A DNA stretch of 64,000 nucleotides, taken from NCBI RefSeq assembly GCF_900129445.1, contig NZ_FQVT01000003.1:310001-374000 (forward strand), in the 5' to 3' direction. Position numbers and translations under genes: made by a program. The stretch is from Salegentibacter echinorum. GTDB lineage: Bacteria > Bacteroidota > Bacteroidia > Flavobacteriales > Flavobacteriaceae. The stretch's first letter is position 1. Each line of letters begins with the position of its first letter. Under the pieces are notes generated by a model that saw only the letters and a program-made list of their open reading frames with translations, did not search any database and was not told where the DNA came from. This document shows positions 54,575 to 63,073 of this stretch, one piece after another.

Positions 54575-56923
54575 ATGAATAGTATCAAGGCGAATGTAAT
54601 AATCATGTTGTTGTTATGTTCCTTAAGCGCCTTTGCGCAGCATGTAAATTTCTATGTTTCACCATCAGGAAGCAATAGGGGAGACGGATCTAAGGGAAAT
54701 CCTTGGAAAAGCTTGGCTTATGCAGTAGATCAAGCAGGAAAAAACAAGAACCATGTATCGCTGCAACTCGAGAATGGTATTTATTATTTGGAAAGACCAT
54801 TAGAGCTTAATAATCAATATTCCAACATGAAAATTATGGCCGCCAATGGAGCCAATCCCATTATTAGAGGAGGTGTGAAAATTAGCAACTGGAAAGGGCC
54901 TGATAAGGACAGTATATGGACTGCAAAAGTACCGCCTGGAGTAACGGGGAGACATCTGTATATAAACGGAGAAAGAGCGGTAAGAGCCAGAACAGTAGAT
55001 GCCGATGGTTGGCTGCGAATAGCACATCGCCCAAAAAATTGCGGATCTGTTTCCTGTAGAGACGATGCCAATACGCCCAATGGATTCAAGGTTCCCAAAG
55101 ACTTTCCAAGTTTGTCTAATGTTGAGGATGTTGAAATGATTAATGTGATGCGCTGGAAAATGTATCGTGGTAAATTGCAGAAAATTGAGAACGGAATTGC
55201 CTATGTGGATCCGGAATATTGGAATCTTGCCAAAATAGGTCCTTTTGCAATCTTAAACAACAAACAGGATGAAGCGGTATCCTGGCTGGAAAATGCGATG
55301 GAGTTTTTGGATGAAGAGGGAGAATGGTATTTGGATAAACGTAAAAGGAAGATCTATTACAAGCCTCGTAAAGGAGAAGTTATGAAAAATTCGGAGACAG
55401 TAATCTCCAATGTGGATCGTCTGATCGATGCGGATGGGGTAGAAAATATTTCCTTTGAGGGAATTACTTTCGAATATGCCAACTGGAGCCAACCATCTAC
55501 ATCAAAGGGATATGTTAGTATTCAATCAGGAGCAATTTTAACCGATCCGGATTACCAATCTATCGAAGATGCATTCGAGGGATTGGTTGATATACCAGGC
55601 AATGTGCATTTCAAAAACTCAAGAAATGTAGTGTTCAAAAGTAATATATTTAGGCACCTGGGAGGAACCGCTTTGAACTTTGATACCAATAACAAGAATG
55701 TAAATATCTTTGGAAATGTCTTTCAGGATATATCTGGATCTGCCATTACCATCGGAAATTTACAAGACCACCATATCGTTAGCGATAAAGTAAGTCGGGA
55801 AATTATAATCGATAATAATCGAATTCAAGACGTAGGGCAGGAATACTATGACGTGTGTGCAATAAAATGCTCTTTTGTTAAAGATGCTGTGATTATCAAT
55901 AACACCATTGATGGATCCTCTGCAGGAGGAATTAGCTTGGGCTGGGGTTGGGGCCGTTATGATGTAGACAATTTTGATTTTTGGAAAGACGGCTCCGACA
56001 AGGCATATAATCATCCAACAGTTGCTGGAGGTGTTATAGTGGCCCATAACAAAATCACCAATGTTACAAAGAGGCTTGGCGATACCGGAGCCATATATAA
56101 TTTGGGAGCTTCACCCGGTACCAGGTGGTATGCTAATTACATTGAAAATGTAGCCCATCCCGAAGAACCATTTTGTAGTGACTATAGCCATGGTATCTAC
56201 ATTGATAACGGGTCTAGAGGAATTGAAATTAAAGATAATGTGGTGATAGGTTCTTCTCATGAACCCTACTTGGCCAATGGTTCCCATGATTATAATGTAA
56301 GAGGTGCGGCCTATTATTTTAAAAAAGAAGCCGGGGATTATCCGGCATGGATTAAAGAAAAAGCAGGTGCCAAATCAGAAATCAACACCATTAGAAGTAG
56401 GGAGGAGATAGAAGAATTATTGTCGGAAGCTCTACCGGTTGGACGAAAATTTCATATTGTTGAAAAGGGGGTAGCCGTTGGAAAAAAGATTACTGCCATT
56501 GGGGGTGTCGCCAACTGTAAGGCTTCCTATGCAACAGATGGAAAAACGGAAACCTATTGGAGAGGTGAAGGTAAAGAAGGGGAACTAATATTAGATCTGG
56601 GTAAAGTAGCCGATGTATACTATGTGAACGCTGCCTTTGGATACTTTGACCCTGAAACAAGACGGGAAGTATATTTCAAGAATGAATATGATTTTGAATA
56701 TTTCTTTTCTGTAGATGGAGAAAACTGGAAAACCTTTGGGGAAGGTAGAAAAGAATCTACGCTTGCTATCAATCAGCAGTACATGCCAGAATTTAAACCC
56801 GCAAAGGCGAGATTTGTAAAGCTCAAAGTGTATTCGTCAGGAGAAAATCCGTTAGGTGTTTTAAGGTTTAAAGTAGTCGATCAACAGCCCGTCTATGGTG
56901 GGCGTGAATTTGGACCTCAATAA
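54575..56923 (+). CDS. Right-handed beta-helix glycosidase, GH141-like, with discoidin module
   Basis: Exported 782-aa protein, signal peptide about 1-21. It begins with the parallel-beta-helix opening HVNFYVSPSGSNRGDGSKGN and LENGIYYLERPLEL, continues through pectate-lyase-like coils (ISFEGITFEYANW, VHFKNSRNVVFKSNIFRHLG, GISLGWGWGRYDVDN) and ends with an F5/8-type domain (about 650-775, KASYATDGKTETYW). The layout resembles GH141, whose members include an alpha-L-fucosidase acting on rhamnogalacturonan-II and a xylanase. In a fucose PUL the fucosidase role is the better guess. The gene follows the pseudogene cluster and is visibly less AT-rich than upstream genes. Confidence 0.7.
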   Translation: MNSIKANVIIMLLLCSLSAFAQHVNFYVSPSGSNRGDGSKGNPWKSLAYAVDQAGKNKNHVSLQLENGIYYLERPLELNNQYSNMKIMAANGANPIIRGGVKISNWKGPDKDSIWTAKVPPGVTGRHLYINGERAVRARTVDADGWLRIAHRPKNCGSVSCRDDANTPNGFKVPKDFPSLSNVEDVEMINVMRWKMYRGKLQKIENGIAYVDPEYWNLAKIGPFAILNNKQDEAVSWLENAMEFLDEEGEWYLDKRKRKIYYKPRKGEVMKNSETVISNVDRLIDADGVENISFEGITFEYANWSQPSTSKGYVSIQSGAILTDPDYQSIEDAFEGLVDIPGNVHFKNSRNVVFKSNIFRHLGGTALNFDTNNKNVNIFGNVFQDISGSAITIGNLQDHHIVSDKVSREIIIDNNRIQDVGQEYYDVCAIKCSFVKDAVIINNTIDGSSAGGISLGWGWGRYDVDNFDFWKDGSDKAYNHPTVAGGVIVAHNKITNVTKRLGDTGAIYNLGASPGTRWYANYIENVAHPEEPFCSDYSHGIYIDNGSRGIEIKDNVVIGSSHEPYLANGSHDYNVRGAAYYFKKEAGDYPAWIKEKAGAKSEINTIRSREEIEELLSEALPVGRKFHIVEKGVAVGKKITAIGGVANCKASYATDGKTETYWRGEGKEGELILDLGKVADVYYVNAAFGYFDPETRREVYFKNEYDFEYFFSVDGENWKTFGEGRKESTLAINQQYMPEFKPAKARFVKLKVYSSGENPLGVLRFKVVDQQPVYGGREFGPQ

Positions 56924-57031
56924 ACTTGAATGGCAAGAAATGGATTTTATGCTGACATATGCGCTCATGTCAATAATTTTAGAAACATAAATTAGTATAA
57001 ATAGAAATAACTTTAATTACGAAATGATATT

Positions 57032-58528
57032 ATGAGAAATTTAAAATTTTTAGTATTGGTTCTTTGTGCTATAGTTAGCACTTTAGGGCAAGAAATTAAC
57101 GCGCAGCAAAAAAAAATAGAGCCTAATTGGGAATCTATTGATAGTAGACCTGTTCCATCCTGGTTTGAGGATGCTAAATTTGGAATCTTTATTCATTGGG
57201 GACCCTATTCGGTTCCGGCATGGAGTCCAAAGGGAACTTATGCAGAGTGGTACCAATATTGGTTACAAAGTAAGTCACTTTTTGGAAATGGCGATTTTTC
57301 AGGTACTGAAGTTTATGATCACCATGTTAAAACATACGGGCCCCACTTTAGTTATTACAATTTTGGGGAGCAGTTTACCGCGCGAGATTTTGATGCCGAC
57401 AAGTGGGCCGAACTTTTCGAAAACGCGGGAGCTAAATATATGATGATTACTTCCAAGCATCATGATGGATTTACTTTATGGCCCAGTGAAACAGCAAACA
57501 AAACCTGGGGGTTCCCTTGGAATGCCAAGGACGTAGGGGCCAAAAGAGACTTGTTAAAGGAATTGGAAGTGGCAGTCAAGAAAACCGATGTGAAATTTGG
57601 GACTTATTATTCCCTTTATGAGTGGTTTAACCCTCTTTGGAAAGAGGACAAAGAAAAATTTGCCTTAGAACATATGCATCCACAGTTTAAGGACCTGGTG
57701 GAGAATTATAAGCCAGATCTTATTTGGAGCGATGGGGACTGGGATATGAGTGCAGAAAAGTGGCACTCTCCGGAATTGCTGGCCTGGCTTTTCAATGAAT
57801 CTGCGGTAGGTGATGAGGTGGTTATCAACGACCGGTGGGGAGATGGAATCCGTTTTAATCACGGAGGGTATTTTACCACAGAATACCAATCGGAACTTGA
57901 TGGTAGTAGACCTTGGGAAGAATGTCGTGGAATTGGATTTTCATTTGGGTATAATACAAACGAAGATGCCTGGGACTACGCTTCTGAACGAACTCTTATT
58001 TACTTACTTTTAAACGTGGTTAGTAACGGGGGAAATCTTTTGTTGGATATCGGCCCAGACGCTCAGGGTAATATTCCTCCTATCATGCAAGACCGCTTGT
58101 TGGCAATAGGTGATTGGCTTAAAGTTAATGGAGAGGCTATTTATGGAACTCGTAAATGGGAGCGTGCATGTCAATGGTCCAAGAAAGGTAAAAAAGATTG
58201 GAAACCTGAAGGTACCCATTATCTTCCAGCTGATTATATCTTAAAACAAACTATTGATCCAGAACCGGGTTATGCCGTTAGAGAAATATTTTTTACAAAA
58301 AAAGGAAGTGATCTTTTTGCAATTGTTCCCAAGTGGCCCAAAAATACTCTGATTATCAAAGATGTTATGGTGACCGATCAAACAGAAATTAATTTAATTG
58401 GAACTAATTTAAAAATTGAATTTGTTCAAAAAGGAAAAGATTTAGTTCTTAAGGTTCCTAACCTTACAAACGATGAATTACCTTCTAAATATGCATACTC
58501 ATTTAAAATCACAAATATTAAAAAATAG
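57032..58528 (+). CDS. GH29 alpha-L-fucosidase (single-domain type)
   Basis: Exported 498-aa retaining fucosidase, signal peptide about 1-24. GH29 hallmarks: WFEDAKFGIFIHWGPYSVPA, EWYQYWLQSK, MITSKHHDGFTLWPSETANK and the nucleophile segment DLIWSDGDWDM (Asp within WSDGDW, about residue 232), then NDRWGDG and LLNVVSNGGNLLLDIGPDAQG. It lacks the extra modules of the other GH29, and its length and broad motif set fit the alpha-1,2/1,6-tolerant subgroup (subfamily A). It is 108 bp after the GH141-like gene and 6 bp before the next gene. Confidence 0.94.
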   Translation: MRNLKFLVLVLCAIVSTLGQEINAQQKKIEPNWESIDSRPVPSWFEDAKFGIFIHWGPYSVPAWSPKGTYAEWYQYWLQSKSLFGNGDFSGTEVYDHHVKTYGPHFSYYNFGEQFTARDFDADKWAELFENAGAKYMMITSKHHDGFTLWPSETANKTWGFPWNAKDVGAKRDLLKELEVAVKKTDVKFGTYYSLYEWFNPLWKEDKEKFALEHMHPQFKDLVENYKPDLIWSDGDWDMSAEKWHSPELLAWLFNESAVGDEVVINDRWGDGIRFNHGGYFTTEYQSELDGSRPWEECRGIGFSFGYNTNEDAWDYASERTLIYLLLNVVSNGGNLLLDIGPDAQGNIPPIMQDRLLAIGDWLKVNGEAIYGTRKWERACQWSKKGKKDWKPEGTHYLPADYILKQTIDPEPGYAVREIFFTKKGSDLFAIVPKWPKNTLIIKDVMVTDQTEINLIGTNLKIEFVQKGKDLVLKVPNLTNDELPSKYAYSFKITNIKK

Positions 58529-58534
58529 GATTTT

Positions 58535-60595
58535 ATGAAATTTATAATAAAGAGTTTTATTTTGTTACTATTAATATCTTTTCAGGGATTTTCGCAAACA
58601 AATCGGAAAGGATTTTATAATGGTGAAGGTTCTAGGCAAGTACACTTGGATTTTCATACTACCGAAAAATTAAAGGATATTGGTGAAAACTGGGATAAAG
58701 CAGAATGGCAACTAAGATTAAAAGAAGGTCATGTCAACTCCATTAATATTTTTGCGAAAGGCCATCATGGTTGGGCATATTACAACACAAAAGTAGGAAA
58801 ACGACACCCTAATTTAAAGTTTGACTTACTTAAGGCTCAAATTGAGGCAAACAAAGAAATTGGTGTTTCTTCTCGAGCCTATATTACAGTAGGGTGGAAT
58901 GTACTTGACGCCAAAGAACATCCCGAATGGGTGTTAACAGATAAAGATGGTAAAAATACGTTTGCTGAAATGGAGGCCAAAGCTAAACCAGGAGAGTATT
59001 TTCCGTGGGGATGGCCAACATTGTATCCAGAAGGACCTTATATGGAACATCTTTTAAAACATACCGAAGAGATTGCTAAAAACTATGATATTGATGGTTT
59101 TTGGTTCGATATAGTGCCCGTTGGAACTATTAATTATAATGAATACAGTAAAAAAGATATGGAAGCCAATGGGGTTGATTGGAATAATGAAGAAGAAGCT
59201 TGGGCTCATCATTGCAAAAAAATGCATCGGTACTTTCAAAAAACTAATGCAATCATAAAGAAATATAAACCTAATGCGTCAATCTATTATAACTGGACTA
59301 CGCCAATTAACAATAAAAAAATTATTATTGAGGACTATGACCAATACAATACTAAACATGATTTAGAAGATTTACCTACTACTTGGGCCGGTTATGATGT
59401 ATTTCCTGTAAGGGCTAAATATTATGCTAATACAGGAAAACCCATAGTTGCCATGAGTGGTAAATTCCACTCAGCTTGGGGTGAGTTTGGAGGTTTTAAA
59501 CACAAAGATGCTATCTGGTATGAAGCAGCAAGTATGCTTTCCTATGGAGCTATGGCTAATTTTGGAGATCAATTGCATCCAACAGGAAAATTAGAGAAAG
59601 CCACCTACGATAATATTGGTCACGCTTATAGATATATTGAAAAAATTGAAGACTATAGTCTGAATTCAAAGCACTTGGCAAAAACAGCTATTTGGTTAAG
59701 TTTTACAGAAAGGGATAATGATTTGGTCAAAATCTTGTTGGAAAAACAAGTTAATTTTGTAGTTGCAAATAATTTAAAAGACTGGAGTGCTTTAAATCTG
59801 ATAATTTTGCATAGTGATGTGGAATTAAATGATGAAGAAACAGAAAAAATTGAATCATTTGTTGATAAAGGTGGTAAGCTATTTATTCTTGAAAAAGGTG
59901 CTTTTGCAAATGGAAAGTGGAAATTTGATATTGGCGCAACATATTTGGGAGAAGCAACGGCTGATGTTGATTATACACTAGTTTCAAAAAAATTAAACCA
60001 GGATCTGGTAGAATCGCCTTTTTTGAATCGATTTCCTGCAGTTCGTGTTCAACCAGAAGCCGGGGCTGAAATTCTTGCAAAAATTCATGAACCTTATTTT
60101 AACCGAACCGTAGAACATTGGACATCTCATGATAATACGCCATATAAAACCAAAGCAGCTGATCATCCTGCAATTATTAAAAAAGGAAATATTGTTTGGG
60201 CTGCACATAAATTAGAAGAAAATTATGGGAAAGAAGGCTCGAGAGTACATAAGCAATTGTTTTATAATGCTTTAAAGAAAGTTCTAATTGATCCTTATGT
60301 TGAAGTAGATTTGCCAAGTAGTGGGAGGGTAAATTTGTTACATCAACCTCAAAAGACTCGTTATGTGGTTCATCTAACTTATGCTTCGCCGCATCAGCGT
60401 GGTCGGGCTAAAGTAATTGAAGATTTGGTTACTTTATACAATACGCCAGTACGTGTAGACTTTGATAAAAAAATAAAAAAAGCATATACAATTCCTGAAA
60501 AAGAGATATTAAGCATCAAAAATGTGGGAGATAAACAAGAAGTGATTATTCCTGAGTTGAGATGTCATTCAGCCGTTGTGTTCGAATACGAATAA
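58535..60595 (+). CDS. Putative GH151-like alpha-L-fucosidase
   Basis: Exported 686-aa enzyme, signal peptide about 1-20. The mature N-terminus contains RQVHLDFHTTEKLKDIGENW, the RQxHLDFHTS opening of the GH151/alpha-amylase-like group, followed by a TIM barrel (about 35-370: INIFAKGHHGWAYYNT, RAYITVGWNVLDAKEHPEW, DGFWFDIVPVG with a candidate catalytic Asp), a beta-galactosidase trimerisation-like alpha/beta domain (about 380-590: LNLIILHSDVELNDEETEKI) and a C-terminal beta-sandwich. GH151 has few characterised fucosidases. It is 6 bp behind GH29. GH151 is my best match, not certain. Confidence 0.6.
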   Translation: MKFIIKSFILLLLISFQGFSQTNRKGFYNGEGSRQVHLDFHTTEKLKDIGENWDKAEWQLRLKEGHVNSINIFAKGHHGWAYYNTKVGKRHPNLKFDLLKAQIEANKEIGVSSRAYITVGWNVLDAKEHPEWVLTDKDGKNTFAEMEAKAKPGEYFPWGWPTLYPEGPYMEHLLKHTEEIAKNYDIDGFWFDIVPVGTINYNEYSKKDMEANGVDWNNEEEAWAHHCKKMHRYFQKTNAIIKKYKPNASIYYNWTTPINNKKIIIEDYDQYNTKHDLEDLPTTWAGYDVFPVRAKYYANTGKPIVAMSGKFHSAWGEFGGFKHKDAIWYEAASMLSYGAMANFGDQLHPTGKLEKATYDNIGHAYRYIEKIEDYSLNSKHLAKTAIWLSFTERDNDLVKILLEKQVNFVVANNLKDWSALNLIILHSDVELNDEETEKIESFVDKGGKLFILEKGAFANGKWKFDIGATYLGEATADVDYTLVSKKLNQDLVESPFLNRFPAVRVQPEAGAEILAKIHEPYFNRTVEHWTSHDNTPYKTKAADHPAIIKKGNIVWAAHKLEENYGKEGSRVHKQLFYNALKKVLIDPYVEVDLPSSGRVNLLHQPQKTRYVVHLTYASPHQRGRAKVIEDLVTLYNTPVRVDFDKKIKKAYTIPEKEILSIKNVGDKQEVIIPELRCHSAVVFEYE

Positions 60596-60781
60596 TCATA
60601 AATAATATTTAGTACAGTTATTTCAGATCTGCTCACATTTTTATGATAATTATTTATTCTAAAAAAATATCTCCAAGTTATCATTACAATAATGTCAAAT
60701 TATTAATCCTCAAAAAAATAAATACAGAAGGTGAATGCGTTATTTAAACTGTATTTATAAATATTTCAATTATTATCTTTT
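60596..60781. promoter_or_regulatory. AT-rich gap, possible promoter of the GH20-sulfatase unit
   Basis: 186 bp between tightly packed same-strand genes, much longer than the 6-bp spacing just upstream. No operator palindrome like the LacI sites is seen and no clear terminator. Confidence 0.35.
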
Positions 60782-63004
60782 ATGTTACTAGAGACTACTT
60801 TAGGAAAAACTTGTTTATTGTTTTTCGTTATTTTTATTTCTTATGGCCAGGCAAATGCCTCCGATATTATTCCAAAACCAGAAAGGTATGAGCCTAATGG
60901 CGAGGTGTTTTCATTAAATCAATCTACTAAAATACAGTATCGCAATGGCTTGAAGACCATGGCAGCATACCTGGGTAAAACCATTTCCCCGGCAACCGGA
61001 TGGGATTTTAAACTGTCGGCATCCAATAAACCCCAAAAAAACAGTATTCACCTTTCCATAGACCCTCAAGACGATAACAAAGAAGGGTATCGCCTTATGG
61101 TGAATTCCATAAATATTCAAATTATAGGTAATAGTGAGGCTGGTGTTTTTAATGGAATCCAGACGCTACGGCAAATGCTTCCCGTTAAAATATTCAATTC
61201 AAGAAGGCAGAAAGATGTTGATTGGGCCATAGAAGGTGCTTACGTTGAGGATACGCCAGCATATCCATGGCGAGGAATGATGCTGGATGTAAGTCGTTAT
61301 TTTTATGAAGTGTCTTATGTTAAGCAATTGGTAGATATGATGGCTATGTACAAGATGAACGTACTACATCTTCATTTGATAGACGATGCCGGATGGCGAA
61401 TAGAAATAAAGAAATACCCCAGGTTAACTTCTGTTGGTGGATTCCGGGGTGAGGGACACGAAAGAACTGGAGGATATTACACTCAAGAGGAAATAAAGGA
61501 AATAATAGCCTATGCAGCTTTGCGAAATATAGAGGTGATCCCAGAGATAGAGATTCCGGCGCATACCTTACCCGCCATTGCTGCGTATCCGCATTTGTCC
61601 TGTACCGGTGCCCCACAGGTGGTGCAGACCCAACACTCCATAAGTGGAGAATTGTACTGTGTGGGTAGAGAGTCTACTTTTGATTTTCTGGAGGATGTCT
61701 TTGATGAAGTGGTAGCTTTATTCCCCAGTAAGTATATACATATCGGTGGTGATGAAGCCAGGTATGATCGTTGGGCGGCATGTTCTCATTGTCAGAAAAG
61801 AAAAGATTCCCTAGGACTGGAGAAAGAAGCTGATCTTCAGGTATATTTCACCAATCGGATACAAAAGGTATTAAAGAAACGCGGAAAAACGATTGTGGGA
61901 TGGGACGAAATCATTGAAAGAGGATTGGACGATAAGGCTGTTGGTATGGTGTGGCACAACAAAGAAAAGGCCATACTGGGTACTCAGGCAGGGCACGATA
62001 TGGTGATGGCACTATCGAGCCATGCTTATTTTGACGTTGCAGAAAGTAGTATCCCCGGGGAGGTGAAAGCTGCAACCTGGTTATCTCCAATTAGCCTTGA
62101 AAAAGTATACAGTATGGATCCTGTGGTAGAAGGATTAGATGACGCATACCAGTCGCAGGTTCTGGGTGTCCACGCCACCCTGTGGTCTGATCAGTTTATC
62201 CATGGCACCATTTTACAGGAAATACTGCCTATTAATGAAAATAGATCTGAAAAGTATTTTGATTATCTAACCTTTCCTAGGATGGCAGCTTTGGCAGAGG
62301 TTGGTTGGACAGATAAAAACCTTAAAGATTGGTCCGATTTTGAATATAGAATGCGAAAACATTATAATAGATATGATGAAGCGGGCTATGGGTATAGGGT
62401 GCCGCAGCCTAAATTGATTGGGAAAAAGGAAGTTGGAGATGGCATCGAGATAACCTTGGAAAATGTAGTCGAGGGTGCACATATTCGTTACACTACTAAT
62501 GGTCTTAAACCCAATACCTATGATGATGTGTATATCAGCCCAATTAAAGTAGATAAATTATCCGATTTTAAGGCGATTACCGTAGTGAACCGTCACCAGT
62601 TCTCGCTACCATTATATTTTCCAGAGAAATATGAACAATACAAAAAGTTCGGAACGCCAATGGGCGAATGGAAACCAACTCTTATTAAAGGAGTAGAATT
62701 TGGCGAATTGGAATTGGATGCAACGGGTAAAATAACTGGAAATGGAATTTATGAAATAACATTTATTTATACCGATGGAGCCCATAAGCTGGAAATTGAA
62801 GGGGTTTCGGTTTATAAAAACAGACAATTAATTACCGAAGATAGGCATAAGGGAGAAACAGGGACTTCCTCAAGCGAAAATACCTATAGCGTAAAAATCA
62901 ATGAATATGAAACAGGTGCCGAATTTAAAATTAGGGCTAACGTAAGAGGAGATATAGGGAATGATTCTCAAGGCGTTGTTTTTATTAAAAAAAAGGATAA
63001 TTAA
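60782..63004 (+). CDS. GH20 beta-N-acetylhexosaminidase with C-terminal chitobiase-like domain
   Basis: Exported 740-aa enzyme, signal peptide about 1-26. GH20b domain about 28-155, then the barrel: YPWRGMMLDVSRYFYEV, MYKMNVLHLHLIDDAGWRIE, VIPEIEIPAHTLPAIAAYPH and catalytic Asp-Glu in YIHIGGDEARYDRW (about 318-331), with YCVGRESTFDFLEDV. A chitobiase C-terminal beta-sandwich (about 540-600, VVEGAHIRYTTNGLKPNTYD) and a further beta-rich tail of about 130 residues follow. This multi-domain form differs from the short GH20 at 45696, suggesting the two act on different HexNAc linkages. It lies 70 bp before the sulfatase. Confidence 0.94.
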   Translation: MLLETTLGKTCLLFFVIFISYGQANASDIIPKPERYEPNGEVFSLNQSTKIQYRNGLKTMAAYLGKTISPATGWDFKLSASNKPQKNSIHLSIDPQDDNKEGYRLMVNSINIQIIGNSEAGVFNGIQTLRQMLPVKIFNSRRQKDVDWAIEGAYVEDTPAYPWRGMMLDVSRYFYEVSYVKQLVDMMAMYKMNVLHLHLIDDAGWRIEIKKYPRLTSVGGFRGEGHERTGGYYTQEEIKEIIAYAALRNIEVIPEIEIPAHTLPAIAAYPHLSCTGAPQVVQTQHSISGELYCVGRESTFDFLEDVFDEVVALFPSKYIHIGGDEARYDRWAACSHCQKRKDSLGLEKEADLQVYFTNRIQKVLKKRGKTIVGWDEIIERGLDDKAVGMVWHNKEKAILGTQAGHDMVMALSSHAYFDVAESSIPGEVKAATWLSPISLEKVYSMDPVVEGLDDAYQSQVLGVHATLWSDQFIHGTILQEILPINENRSEKYFDYLTFPRMAALAEVGWTDKNLKDWSDFEYRMRKHYNRYDEAGYGYRVPQPKLIGKKEVGDGIEITLENVVEGAHIRYTTNGLKPNTYDDVYISPIKVDKLSDFKAITVVNRHQFSLPLYFPEKYEQYKKFGTPMGEWKPTLIKGVEFGELELDATGKITGNGIYEITFIYTDGAHKLEIEGVSVYKNRQLITEDRHKGETGTSSSENTYSVKINEYETGAEFKIRANVRGDIGNDSQGVVFIKKKDN

Positions 63005-63073
63005 TTTTAAGTAAATCAAATAAGATGTGAAATGGGTTAGCAAAAACTAACTTTAAACCAATAACACTAATTT

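Noticed and set aside
63036-63051. gttagcaaaaactaac before the sulfatase as a LacI site
   Set aside because: A palindrome with different arms and centre; does not match the five-site consensus.
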